64,000 nucleotides of DNA from Allomuricauda ruestringensis DSM 13258 (GTDB lineage Bacteria > Bacteroidota > Bacteroidia > Flavobacteriales > Flavobacteriaceae). Under the pieces are notes generated by a model that ran no database searches, was not told the DNA's origin, and saw only the letters and a program-made list of their open reading frames with translations. The stretch spans positions 2,119,501-2,183,500 of the forward strand of contig NC_015945.1 in NCBI RefSeq assembly GCF_000224085.1, in the 5' to 3' direction. Position 1 is the stretch's first letter. Every line of letters starts with the position of its first letter. This document shows positions 37,601 through 45,245 of this stretch, piece after piece. Both the position numbers and the translations under genes were made by a program.

Positions 37601-38000
37601 GGAACTAGATCTTCAAAATGAGTTTTCCGATATTGATGTACAAAACCTGATTCCCGAAGAGCTTCAAACCTTGGATTTTGAAAAATTCATGGAACGCATC
37701 GGGGAAATGGATAAAATCTATAAGGAGGTCAAAGAGGGCCAAGAACAAGGGCACGTGTTGCGCTATGTGGGTGATTTGCATGGTGATTTACAGCAAGATA
37801 AGGGTGTTTTGGAGGTGAAATTGATTTCTGCGCCCAAAGAAAGTGCCTTGGGGCAGGTAAAAGGTTCCGATTCCATTATTGAGATCTATACGGAGTCCTA
37901 CGGGGAGCATCCCTTGGTGATTCAAGGAGCTGGAGCTGGGGCGGCCGTAACGGCAAGAGGCGTATTTGGAGATATTTTAAGAATAGCAGAAAAGATATAA
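34620..38000 (+). CDS. thrA: Trifunctional fusion: homoserine O-acetyltransferase - aspartate kinase - homoserine dehydrogenase
   Basis: This 1126-residue protein has three parts. Residues 1-315 are a MetX-like alpha/beta-hydrolase with nucleophile elbow GGSLGGG (Ser122), an acid in GVNSDLFF (Asp265) and VHGHDAF (His298), so the triad looks complete. Residues about 325-770 are aspartate kinase, starting KILKFGGKSLANGEGI and ending with ACT repeats. Residues about 775-1126 are homoserine dehydrogenase with NAD-binding LFGHGNVGGTL and the YETNVGAGLPLIDTIK region. Together these give three of the four steps from aspartate to O-acetylhomoserine; aspartate-semialdehyde dehydrogenase is missing. 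It lies between two sulfhydrylase-type genes in the riboswitch-led operon. ACT domains suggest amino-acid feedback. Confidence 0.93.
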   Translation: MLKYLKIERFKTLSGSEQEIELSYQTFGKPLHTAPIILVNHALTGNSNVAGKDGWWSDLIGDGKCIDTEKYTIVSFNIPGNGFDGFIIENYKDFVAGDIARMFLWGLEQLKIDKLFAIIGGSLGGGIAWEMAAINTNITEHLIPVASDWKSTDWLIANCQIQEQFLVNSKQPVHDARMHAMLCYRTPESFKERFKRSTNEELQVFNVESWLMHHGEKLQERFQLSAYKLMNQLLKSIDITRNGEEAFKALQDSDTKIHIIGVNSDLFFTAEENKETFKRLAQANTNVTYGEVQSVHGHDAFLMEFEQLEKLLETVFHTNTERIKILKFGGKSLANGEGIERVLNIIRKRHQEEEHFAVVVSARGKATDQLESLLDKAAKGADFQSDLKKFTNYQKNNFVGLDIDEELTTIEKILNGVSLTGDYSLKTKDEVLSFGELISGKYVTAALNAKGIKAELLDSRKLIKTDDSYSNAEVDEGLSKENVIRYFHNLKAGTISVVTGFIASNKEGATTTLGRNGTNYSAALLANFLDAGELINYTHVDGIFTANPDLVQDAKLIDVISYGEANELANFGANILHAKTIIPLIEKNIPLRICNTFNDESEGTLIGPKTDNGGIKSLSVLDNMALINLEGRGLLGKVGVDMRIFRALGQNGISVGIVSQGSSERGIGLVVDESKADKAKKVLDQEFETDYSSQDINQISVVKDVSVISIVGMDLSSFHKPFNALAKNQITPLLFNNTVTGKNVSMVVKKSDLNKAINVIHGQIFGIARKINLALFGHGNVGGTLISQVLDSKSSIEERKSIDLKVFAVANSKKVLLDASGVGADWKERLEKEGQPYQIEDIIAFAKQYHLENLIAVDNTASNTFVEQYELLIEHGFDLVSSNKIANTLSFEKYKSIRKCLDKNQKQYLYETNVGAGLPLIDTIKLLHLSGENITRIKGVFSGSLSYIFNTFSEKDVSFSEIVKEAMESGFTEPDPREDLSGNDVGRKLLILARELDLQNEFSDIDVQNLIPEELQTLDFEKFMERIGEMDKIYKEVKEGQEQGHVLRYVGDLHGDLQQDKGVLEVKLISAPKESALGQVKGSDSIIEIYTESYGEHPLVIQGAGAGAAVTARGVFGDILRIAEKI

Positions 38001-38057
38001 CTTCGACTACGCTCAGTTACCGTGTTTTGGGTGCTGGTGGCTGAGCGTAGTCGAAGT
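38000..38057. repeat. Perfect 17-bp inverted repeat between thrA and metZ
   Basis: ACTTCGACTACGCTCAG (38000-38016) and CTGAGCGTAGTCGAAGT (38041-38057) are exact inverse copies with a 24-base loop. It starts at the thrA stop codon, lacks a T tract, and belongs to the TTCGACTACGCTCA repeat family. Confidence 0.9.
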
Positions 38058-38075
38058 CACCAATAATAATAAGTA

Positions 38076-39242
38076 ATGGAGAAGAAAAAATTCGAGACAG
38101 AAGCGATAAGAACACAAATGGAGCGCAGTCAAAATTTGGAACATTCCAGTCCAATTTACATGACATCGAGCTTTGTTTTCGAAGATGCTGAAGATATGCG
38201 CGCATCTTTTGCGGAGGAAAAGGACCGGAATATTTATTCCAGATATTCCAATCCCAATTCGAACGAACTAATCGAAAAAGTGTGCAAGATGGAAGGTGCG
38301 GAGAATGGTTTTGCCTATGCCTCGGGCATGGCAGCAGTTTTTTCCACCTTGGCGGCCTTGCTGGATGCCGGCGATCATGTAATATCATCCAAGAGTATTT
38401 TTGGTTCTACCCATACCCTGTTCACACAGTTTTTTCCGAAGTGGAATATTGGCACCAGTTATTTTGATGCCAATGACCTTTCCACTATTGAAGGATTGAT
38501 CCAACCCAATACCAAGATCCTTTATGCTGAAACACCGACCAACCCCGGAGTGGATGTGCTGGATTTGGAAGTTTTGGGGAAAATCGCCAAAAAACATGGA
38601 CTCATATTTATTATCGACAACTGTTTTGCGACCCCTTACTTACAGCAACCTATAAAATTTGGTGCTGATTTAGTGATTCACTCAGGAACCAAGTTAATGG
38701 ATGGTCAAGGAAGAGTGCTTGCTGGAATCACGGTAGGGAGCGGTGAGTTGATGGATAAAGTATATCGTTTTTCCCGTATCACCGGCCCTGCATTGTCACC
38801 GTTCAACGCGTGGGTGCTGTCCCGCAGTTTGGAAACCTTGGCGATTCGAGTGGACAGGCATTGTGAAAACGCCTTGAAATTGGCGACCTATTTGGAAGGT
38901 CATGATAAGATTGAATGGGTGAAATATCCATTTTTAAAATCCCATCCAAAACATGAAGTCGCCAAAAAACAAATGAAAGCTGGTGGTTGTGTTGTTGCTT
39001 TTGAGGTAAAAGGAGGTCTGGACGCAGGCAGGGAATTCTTCAATAGTATTGAACTATTATCCTTATCTGCCAATTTGGGTGATGCCCGAAGCATTGTTAC
39101 CCACCCCGCATCCACCACGCACAGTAAGCTCACCACAGAAGAACGTAAGGCCGTGGGAATCTCCGATGGAATGGTCCGGGTGTCCGTGGGCCTAGAGCAT
39201 ATCGATGATATTATTGCTGACATTGAGCAGGCTTTAGGATAA
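38076..39242 (+). CDS. Trans-sulfuration-family PLP enzyme (MetZ / cystathionine gamma-synthase type)
   Basis: This 388-residue enzyme is related to metY but shorter. Signatures are YSRYSNPNSNELIEKVC, FAYASGMAAVFSTLAAL and the PLP lysine in VIHSGTKLMDGQGRVLAG. It is closest in feel to O-succinylhomoserine sulfhydrylase (MetZ), with cystathionine gamma-synthase as the alternative. Since the adjacent fusion makes O-acetylhomoserine if it is a true MetX, acyl specificity here is uncertain. It lies 75 bases after thrA across a hairpin repeat and precedes the Rrf2 regulator. Confidence 0.82.
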   Translation: MEKKKFETEAIRTQMERSQNLEHSSPIYMTSSFVFEDAEDMRASFAEEKDRNIYSRYSNPNSNELIEKVCKMEGAENGFAYASGMAAVFSTLAALLDAGDHVISSKSIFGSTHTLFTQFFPKWNIGTSYFDANDLSTIEGLIQPNTKILYAETPTNPGVDVLDLEVLGKIAKKHGLIFIIDNCFATPYLQQPIKFGADLVIHSGTKLMDGQGRVLAGITVGSGELMDKVYRFSRITGPALSPFNAWVLSRSLETLAIRVDRHCENALKLATYLEGHDKIEWVKYPFLKSHPKHEVAKKQMKAGGCVVAFEVKGGLDAGREFFNSIELLSLSANLGDARSIVTHPASTTHSKLTTEERKAVGISDGMVRVSVGLEHIDDIIADIEQALG

Positions 39243-39297
39243 CCTTTCTTAAAATTGGTTTTAGAGGTAGATTGTTAATTTTCCCTATATTCGTGCG

Positions 39298-39705
39298 ATG
39301 CTCTCCAAGAAGACAAAATACGGACTCAAAGCACTTACCTATCTTGCAAAAGTCGAGGGACGGGAACCTGTCCAAATCGCCGAAATAGCCAAGCAAGAGA
39401 ATATTTCCCAAAAGTTTTTGGAAAGTATTTTGCTCACGCTCCGCAGAAATGGACTTTTGGGCTCTAAAAAAGGTAAGGGTGGGGGGTACTACCTAATTAA
39501 GGACCCAGAAGACATACTCATGACCACCGTAATGCGGGTTTTGGAAGGACCAATTGCGATGGTTCCCTGTGTGAGCTTAAATTTCTACGAAAAATGTGAT
39601 GACTGTCCGGATGAGGTGGAGTGCTCTGTTCATAAGCTAATGCTTCAAGTAAGAGACAGTGCACTGGATGTCTACCGGAACAATACGCTAGCCGATTTAC
39701 TTTAA
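39298..39705 (+). CDS. Rrf2-family transcriptional regulator, probably of sulfur assimilation
   Basis: This 135-residue protein opens MLSKKTKYGLKALTYLAK. The winged helix-turn-helix spans about residues 8-60 (PVQIAEIAKQENISQKFLES, LGSKKGKGGGYYL). Three cysteines lie in the C-terminal part (VPCVSLNFYEKCDDCPDE) and a fourth in VECSVHKL, a pattern that in IscR/NsrR relatives binds an iron-sulfur cluster. It sits between the methionine and sulfate-assimilation genes, and two copies of an inverted-repeat motif lie downstream in the next promoter, so control of the cys operon is likely. Confidence 0.85.
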   Translation: MLSKKTKYGLKALTYLAKVEGREPVQIAEIAKQENISQKFLESILLTLRRNGLLGSKKGKGGGYYLIKDPEDILMTTVMRVLEGPIAMVPCVSLNFYEKCDDCPDEVECSVHKLMLQVRDSALDVYRNNTLADLL

Positions 39706-39770
39706 TTCGTTCTTCAATTAAGGAATTTCAGATTCAAAATTCTCAAAATTCGCTATTTAACATCGATAAT

Positions 39771-39790
39771 CTACTAAAACTATAGGGTAA
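39771..39790 (+). promoter_or_regulatory. Candidate Rrf2 operator, imperfect copy
   Basis: CTACTAAAACTATAGGGTAA shares 15 of 20 positions, including both outer blocks (CTACTAA and TAGGGTAA), with the operator at 39851-39870, exactly 80 bases downstream. Confidence 0.5.
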
Positions 39791-39836
39791 AAGTAAATTT
39801 ATGATTCATTTTGCTTTTTGTTCTGAAAAATAATTT

Positions 39837-39844
39837 TACTTTTG
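39837..39844 (+). promoter_or_regulatory. Candidate -7 promoter box for the sulfate-assimilation operon
   Basis: TACTTTTG matches TAnnTTTG exactly. TTTTG at 39809-39813 is a plausible -33 element at 23-base spacing. Confidence 0.6.
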
Positions 39845-39849
39845 AAATT

Positions 39850-39870
39850 CCTACTAATCAAGTAGGGTAA
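39850..39870 (+). promoter_or_regulatory. Candidate Rrf2 operator overlapping the transcription start
   Basis: CCTACT-AATCA-AGTAGG is a perfect six-base inverted repeat. It begins six bases after the -7 box, so it should cover the start of transcription, the classic position for repression. The neighbouring Rrf2 gene is the obvious candidate binder. Confidence 0.6.
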
Positions 39871-39883
39871 TAAAAGAATGTAA

Positions 39884-40147
39884 ATGATTACTGATCAGTT
39901 GATAATAAAAAGCGACAAGGAGCAAAGTACTTATGCAAAGGACAACGCTTCGGAAAGCCCCAAAAGAAGTGTCGTAAAATCCATAAGTTGGAGAATTGTG
40001 GGAACTCTGGATACTATATTGATATCTTGGGTCGTAACAGGGACCTTAAGTATGGCTTTTTCAATTGGATTGGTGGAACTGGTCACCAAAATGGTGCTTT
40101 ATTTTTTTCACGAGAGAATATGGAACTCCATCAAATGGGGTAAATAA
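39884..40147 (+). CDS. DUF2061 small membrane protein
   Basis: This 87-residue protein has an N-terminal charged tail of about 28 residues and then the DUF2061 signature SVVKSISWRIVGTLDTILIS, two transmembrane helices and the ending YFFHERIWNSIKWGK. The family is frequently encoded beside sulfate-assimilation genes in Bacteroidota, but its role is not established. It is first in the cys operon, five bases before cysH. Confidence 0.85.
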   Translation: MITDQLIIKSDKEQSTYAKDNASESPKRSVVKSISWRIVGTLDTILISWVVTGTLSMAFSIGLVELVTKMVLYFFHERIWNSIKWGK

Positions 40148-40152
40148 AATTA

Positions 40153-40782
40153 ATGGCAATGGCATTGACGCAAGAAGAAATACAGAATTTGAACCGCCAG
40201 TTTAAGGGCATTCCGCCAGAGGAAATCATATCATGGGCAATAAGTCATGGTAAAAAATCCGTGGTCACCACTAATTTTAGACCTTATGAAGTGGCCATCC
40301 TCCATGCAGTTACCGAAGTGGATAAAAGCATTCCGGTAATATGGTGCGATACGGGCTACAATACACCTCAAACCTATAAACATGCCGAAGAGTTGATTTC
40401 CAGATTGGGACTCAACATAAAATTATATGTACCAAAACAGACAAGTTCCCACCGCGATGCAGTTATGGGGATTCCACAAATAGATGATCCTTTGCACAAA
40501 GAGTTTACAGAACAGGTGAAGTTGGAACCTTTCCGCAGGGCAATGGCCGAGCACAAACCAGATGTTTGGTTCACAAACCTACGCAAAGGTCAAACCGCCC
40601 ACAGGGATTCCTTGGATGTTTTGAGTTTGAGCAAAGACGGCGTACTTAAAGTGAGCCCATTTTACCATTGGAGCGATACCCAGTTGGATGCTTATTTAAA
40701 AGCACAGGGTTTGCCGAACGAACATAAATATTTTGATCCGACTAAAGTATTGGCGAATCGCGAATGTGGTTTGCATACCTAA
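40153..40782 (+). CDS. cysH: Phosphoadenylyl-sulfate (or adenylyl-sulfate) reductase
   Basis: This 209-residue enzyme reduces activated sulfate to sulfite with thioredoxin. It shows the PP-loop-like VVTTNFRPYEVAILH and VIWCDTGYNTPQTY, and the C-terminal catalytic ECGLHT. The paired cysteines that hold a 4Fe-4S cluster in APS reductases are absent: only two cysteines are seen in all. That pattern normally means PAPS as substrate, yet no APS kinase (cysC) is in the operon and CysN is not fused to one. It follows DUF2061 and precedes cysD. Confidence 0.9.
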   Translation: MAMALTQEEIQNLNRQFKGIPPEEIISWAISHGKKSVVTTNFRPYEVAILHAVTEVDKSIPVIWCDTGYNTPQTYKHAEELISRLGLNIKLYVPKQTSSHRDAVMGIPQIDDPLHKEFTEQVKLEPFRRAMAEHKPDVWFTNLRKGQTAHRDSLDVLSLSKDGVLKVSPFYHWSDTQLDAYLKAQGLPNEHKYFDPTKVLANRECGLHT

Positions 40783-40836
40783 TAAAATAGTAATTGTCCC
40801 TTGAGCATAAGCACGAGGTAAAAACAAAATTGAACT

Positions 40837-41784
40837 TTGAGTACACTTACAGAAGAAATAAAAAAACCAGAGACCTTGAACGGTGTTGAAAGACCAAACG
40901 CAAATGCTCTGGAACATGAGGCAATTTATATTATGCGCGAAGTGGCGGCACAGTTTGAAAAACCTGTACTGTTGTTTTCCGGAGGAAAAGATTCCATCAC
41001 ATTGGTACGTTTGGCCCAAAAAGCATTTTGGCCCGCCAAAATACCTTTTCCCTTAATGCATATCGATACGGGCCACAACTTTCCCGAAACCATCGAGTTT
41101 AGGGACAGATTGGTAGAAGAACTAGGTGTGGAACTGATTGTACGAAACGTTCAGGACTCCATTGATGAGGGAAAAGTAGTTGAAGAGACTGGTAAATATG
41201 CCAGCAGGAATATGTTGCAGACCACAACCCTGTTGGATGCCATTGAAGAATTTAAGTTCGATGCCTGTATAGGAGGGGCCCGAAGAGATGAGGAAAAGGC
41301 AAGAGCCAAAGAGCGTATTTTTTCAGTGCGTGACGATTTTGGACAATGGGACGAAAAGAACCAGCGACCAGAATTGTTCGATATGCTCAACGGTGAAATC
41401 GAAATAGGACAAAATGTACGAGTGTTCCCAATAAGCAACTGGACAGAATTGGATGTTTGGAGCTATATCCAAAAAGAAAACATAGAAATTCCATCCATTT
41501 ACTTTGCACACAAAAGGAACACCTTCCTGCGGGATGGTTTGATTTGGTCTGCCGAGGATGATGTGGTTTTTAGGGCCGATGATGAGCAAGTGGAAGAACG
41601 AATGGTACGTTTTAGAACCGTGGGAGATATGAGCTGTACCGCAGCAGTGGAATCCCATGCCGACACCATAGATAAGGTAGTCTCCGAAATCAGGGACTCC
41701 AGAATCTCGGAAAGGGGAGCTCGAATTGATGACAAACGTTCCGAAGCCGCCATGGAAAAGCGGAAGCAACAAGGTTATTTCTAA
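40837..41784 (+). CDS. cysD: Sulfate adenylyltransferase, small subunit
   Basis: This protein of about 315 residues forms ATP sulfurylase with CysN. The PP-loop LLFSGGKDSITLVRL lies near residue 48, followed by MHIDTGHNFPETIEFRD, GGARRDEEKARAKERIFS and the C-terminal region ISERGARIDDKRSEAAMEKRKQQGYF shared by CysD. No ATG fits, so the start is taken as TTG at 40837. It is the second activated-sulfate gene of the operon, 54 bases after cysH. Confidence 0.93.
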   Translation: MSTLTEEIKKPETLNGVERPNANALEHEAIYIMREVAAQFEKPVLLFSGGKDSITLVRLAQKAFWPAKIPFPLMHIDTGHNFPETIEFRDRLVEELGVELIVRNVQDSIDEGKVVEETGKYASRNMLQTTTLLDAIEEFKFDACIGGARRDEEKARAKERIFSVRDDFGQWDEKNQRPELFDMLNGEIEIGQNVRVFPISNWTELDVWSYIQKENIEIPSIYFAHKRNTFLRDGLIWSAEDDVVFRADDEQVEERMVRFRTVGDMSCTAAVESHADTIDKVVSEIRDSRISERGARIDDKRSEAAMEKRKQQGYF

Positions 41785-41832
41785 AAAACAAAAGTCATTT
41801 CCACGAAGGTGGAAATCTAAAAAGACAAAGCA

Positions 41833-43080
41833 TTGGAAGTATTAAAAATAGCAACAGCAGGAAGTGTAGATGACGGTAAAAGTACCTTGATCGGAAGATT
41901 GTTGTACGATACAAAATCAATGACCGACGATAAATTGGAGGCCATTGAAAGAACCAGCAAACAAAAAGGATACGATTATCTTGATTTTTCTTTGGCCACT
42001 GATGGTTTGGTAGCAGAAAGAGAACAGGGTATCACTATCGATGTAGCCCATATTTACTTTTCCACACCAACCAAAAGTTACATCATTGCCGATACTCCCG
42101 GACACGTGGAGTACACGCGAAATATGGTTACCGGAGCTTCTACTTCTCAAGCATCCATTATTTTGATTGATGCTCGAAAAGGAGTGATTGAGCAAACACA
42201 CCGTCACTTTTTTATCAATAACCTTTTGAGGGTGAAAGATGTGATTGTTGCCATCAACAAAATGGACTTGGTGGATTTTTCCGAAGAAACCTATAACAAA
42301 ATCAAGGCCGATTTTTCAGAATTGATGGGGAAAAGGGATTATCAAGATCAAAATATAACCTTCATACCCGTTAGTGCCTTAAAGGGTGACAACGTGGTGA
42401 ATCGTTCCAAGCAAACGCCTTGGTACAAAGGCCAAACACTCTTGGAGCATCTGGAGGAGTTGGACCAGAAGGATATTTATAACACGGGTACTCCACGTTT
42501 TCCCGTGCAGTATGTAATTCGTCCAAAAACTGAAGATTTTCACGATTTTCGTGGTTTTGCTGGAAAAGTATATGGCGGAGAGCTTAGTGTAGGCGACGAA
42601 GTAGTGGTATTGCCATCGATGACACAGTCCAAAATAAAGGCCATTTATTTTTATGATAAGGAATACCAAACAGCACCAAGACGATCCTCGGTTACCATTA
42701 CTTTGGAAGATGAGGTGAATGTAAGTCGAGGGGATATGTTGGTAAAAGCCGGTGATTTGCCCACTGTGGATAAACAATTGACCGCTACCGTATCTTGGAT
42801 GGACAGTGACAACTTTACACCAGGTGGAAAGTACATGCTTCAACATGGGGTGAATAAAGTACTCGCCAAGGTGGATGCCATTGAGCATAGGATTCATCCA
42901 GATTATTCCGGAATTGAAGAAAATGTAACTTCACTTCAAATGAATGATATTGCCAAAGTGCGCTTTAAATTGAACAAACCTATTTTTTATGATAGGTTCA
43001 AAGATCACCGTACCAACGGTTCTTTCATTATAATCGACAGTCGAACAAACACAACAGCAGGCGTAGGATTTATTGAATAA
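41833..43080 (+). CDS. cysN: Sulfate adenylyltransferase, large (GTPase) subunit
   Basis: This protein of about 415 residues is an EF-Tu-like GTPase that drives APS formation by CysD. G motifs are GSVDDGKSTLIGRLLYDT (P-loop), DTPGHVEYTRNMVTGAS and NKMDLVD. Beta-barrel domains II-III follow. It ends at FIE with no fused APS kinase domain. No ATG fits the N-terminus (MEVLKIATAG from TTG at 41833), so cysN, like cysD, seems to use TTG. Confidence 0.93.
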   Translation: MEVLKIATAGSVDDGKSTLIGRLLYDTKSMTDDKLEAIERTSKQKGYDYLDFSLATDGLVAEREQGITIDVAHIYFSTPTKSYIIADTPGHVEYTRNMVTGASTSQASIILIDARKGVIEQTHRHFFINNLLRVKDVIVAINKMDLVDFSEETYNKIKADFSELMGKRDYQDQNITFIPVSALKGDNVVNRSKQTPWYKGQTLLEHLEELDQKDIYNTGTPRFPVQYVIRPKTEDFHDFRGFAGKVYGGELSVGDEVVVLPSMTQSKIKAIYFYDKEYQTAPRRSSVTITLEDEVNVSRGDMLVKAGDLPTVDKQLTATVSWMDSDNFTPGGKYMLQHGVNKVLAKVDAIEHRIHPDYSGIEENVTSLQMNDIAKVRFKLNKPIFYDRFKDHRTNGSFIIIDSRTNTTAGVGFIE

Positions 43081-43154
43081 TATTCTTTTACCTCGGTAGG
43101 AGAAAGGGGGTGCTTTTTTAATTAACTCTATAAAATAGATAGGAAAACTAGATT

Positions 43155-45245
43155 ATGAAAAGTTTCAGAACAGAGATAGAAAACCCAGTCGTAGAAAAGG
43201 ACATCATAGAATTGGAGAAAAAAATCCTAGAGTTCAAAGGTGGAAATGTAGATGAAGAAAAATTCCGAAGTCTTCGTTTGGCCCGTGGTGTTTACGGACA
43301 GCGTCAACCAGGGGTACAAATGGTTCGAATAAAGTTGCCTTATGGTAAAGTCACTTCCAATCAATTGCTTAGGATTTCTGATGTTTCTGATGAATATTCC
43401 CGTGGACGATTGCATATTACCACCCGTCAAGATATTCAGATTCACTACGTGGATTTGGAACGGACCCCCGAACTTTGGGCGCAATTGGAAAGGGATGAAG
43501 TAACCATTCGAGAAGCCTGTGGGAATACTGTTCGTAACGTTACGGCAAGTGAAACGGCAGGTATCGATGTAAACGAGCCCTTTGATGTTTCGCCTTATGC
43601 CCATGCCGTGTTCGAGTATTTCCTAAGAAACCCCATTGGGCAGGAAATGGGAAGAAAATTCAAAGTCTCCTTTTCTGCCAGTGATGAAGATACCGGATTG
43701 TCCTACATGCATGATCTTGGCTTTATTGCCAAAGAAAAGGATGGCGAAAGAGGCTTTAAAGTAATGTTGGCCGGTGGATTGGGATCGCAGCCACGCCTCG
43801 CCGATGAACTGTACAGCTTTTTGCCTACGGATAAAATTATTCCTTTGATGGAAAGCGTAATCCGTGTATTTGATAGATACGGAGAACGTAAGAGTAGGGC
43901 AAAAGCCCGTATGAAATTCTTGTTGAAGGATATTGGTCTAGATGGTTTTAAGAAATTGCTCGATGAAGAACAATTGGCCATCCCGCACAAAACCTATCCC
44001 ATTAACTTTGAAGATTACCCCAAAGTAAACGTTGCTGAGGTCGAAGCTCCGGAAGTTACCATTGAGGACCAAGAAGCTTTCGAACAATGGAAATCCACCA
44101 ACTTGGTGCCTCAAAAACAAGAAGGTTACGTGGCTATCGGTATCAAAGTGCTATTGGGTGATTTCTATACCGATAAGGCCCGTGAGTTGGCCAAACTGGT
44201 GCAGGACTATGCAGCTGGGGAGATTCGTTTGTCCCTCAGACAAAATATATTGATACCCTACGTAAAAGAGGAATTGGTCCCTTTCTTTTACCAAGAATTG
44301 AAGAAATCGGGTTTTGCCGAAGCAGGTTATAACAAGGCTTTGGATATCACAGCCTGCCCTGGAACCGATACCTGCAACTTGGGAATTGCCAGTAGTACGG
44401 GAATCGCCGATGAGCTGGAAAGAGTTATCAAAGCCGAATACCCACATTACATCAACAATCCAGATGTTGTCATAAAAATCAGTGGTTGTATGAACGCTTG
44501 CGGACAGCACAATATGGCCCATATCGGGTTTCAGGGAATGTCCGTGCGTACCAAGGATAAATTGGTGGCACCTGCCCTTCAGGTTTTGTTGGGAGGAGGA
44601 AATTATGGCGATGGCAATGCAAGATTTGCCGATAAAGTGGCCAAAATCCCAAGCAAGCGAGGGCCACAGGCCTTGCGTCTTATCTTGGATGATTTTGAAG
44701 CCAACGGAAACGGAGCGTCCTTCACCGATTACTACGAGGAAAAAGGACAGCATTATTTTTATGATTTCCTTAAACCTTTGACGGATGTGGACAATCTAAC
44801 CCAAGAAGATTTTATTGATTGGGGCAACGAGGAAAAATATAAAAAAGAGATAGGAATCGGAGAATGTGCTGGGGTAATCGTAGACTTAGTGGCCACACTC
44901 TTCTTTGAGAGTCAAGAGAAAATAGAAAATGCCGAAGAGGCCATCAATGATGGAAAATGGGCAGCAAGTATCTATTACTCCTATCAATCCATTGTAAACT
45001 CTGCCAAAGCATTGTTGACAGCAGAGAAAGTTAAGGTCAATACCCATGCAAGTATCATTAGGGATTTTGATAAGCTGTATGTGGAAACAGGAAAAATTGG
45101 CTTTGAGGGCGGGTTTGATAAAATAGCCCTTCAATTAAACAAGAACAAACCATCCGAAGCTTTTGCAAAAAGCTATTTAGAAGATGCAAAAAACGTTTTG
45201 GAACTGTTGGAAGCATACAGAAAATTAGAGTTGGAACATGCGTAG
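43155..45245 (+). CDS. Siroheme sulfite (or nitrite) reductase with C-terminal HEPN domain
   Basis: This 696-residue protein has two ferredoxin-like and siroheme repeats with the arginine-rich RGRLHITTRQDIQIHYV. The 4Fe-4S/siroheme cysteines are C401-x5-C407 (ACPGTDTCNLG) and C445-x3-C449 (SGCMNACGQHNMAHIGF). Residues about 575-696 are a helical HEPN-type domain (AEEAINDGKWAASIYYSYQS) with no Rx4-6H RNase motif. It reduces sulfite to sulfide, probably with ferredoxin. Its position between cysN and cobA favours sulfite over nitrite. Its end overlaps cobA by eight bases. Confidence 0.9.
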   Translation: MKSFRTEIENPVVEKDIIELEKKILEFKGGNVDEEKFRSLRLARGVYGQRQPGVQMVRIKLPYGKVTSNQLLRISDVSDEYSRGRLHITTRQDIQIHYVDLERTPELWAQLERDEVTIREACGNTVRNVTASETAGIDVNEPFDVSPYAHAVFEYFLRNPIGQEMGRKFKVSFSASDEDTGLSYMHDLGFIAKEKDGERGFKVMLAGGLGSQPRLADELYSFLPTDKIIPLMESVIRVFDRYGERKSRAKARMKFLLKDIGLDGFKKLLDEEQLAIPHKTYPINFEDYPKVNVAEVEAPEVTIEDQEAFEQWKSTNLVPQKQEGYVAIGIKVLLGDFYTDKARELAKLVQDYAAGEIRLSLRQNILIPYVKEELVPFFYQELKKSGFAEAGYNKALDITACPGTDTCNLGIASSTGIADELERVIKAEYPHYINNPDVVIKISGCMNACGQHNMAHIGFQGMSVRTKDKLVAPALQVLLGGGNYGDGNARFADKVAKIPSKRGPQALRLILDDFEANGNGASFTDYYEEKGQHYFYDFLKPLTDVDNLTQEDFIDWGNEEKYKKEIGIGECAGVIVDLVATLFFESQEKIENAEEAINDGKWAASIYYSYQSIVNSAKALLTAEKVKVNTHASIIRDFDKLYVETGKIGFEGGFDKIALQLNKNKPSEAFAKSYLEDAKNVLELLEAYRKLELEHA

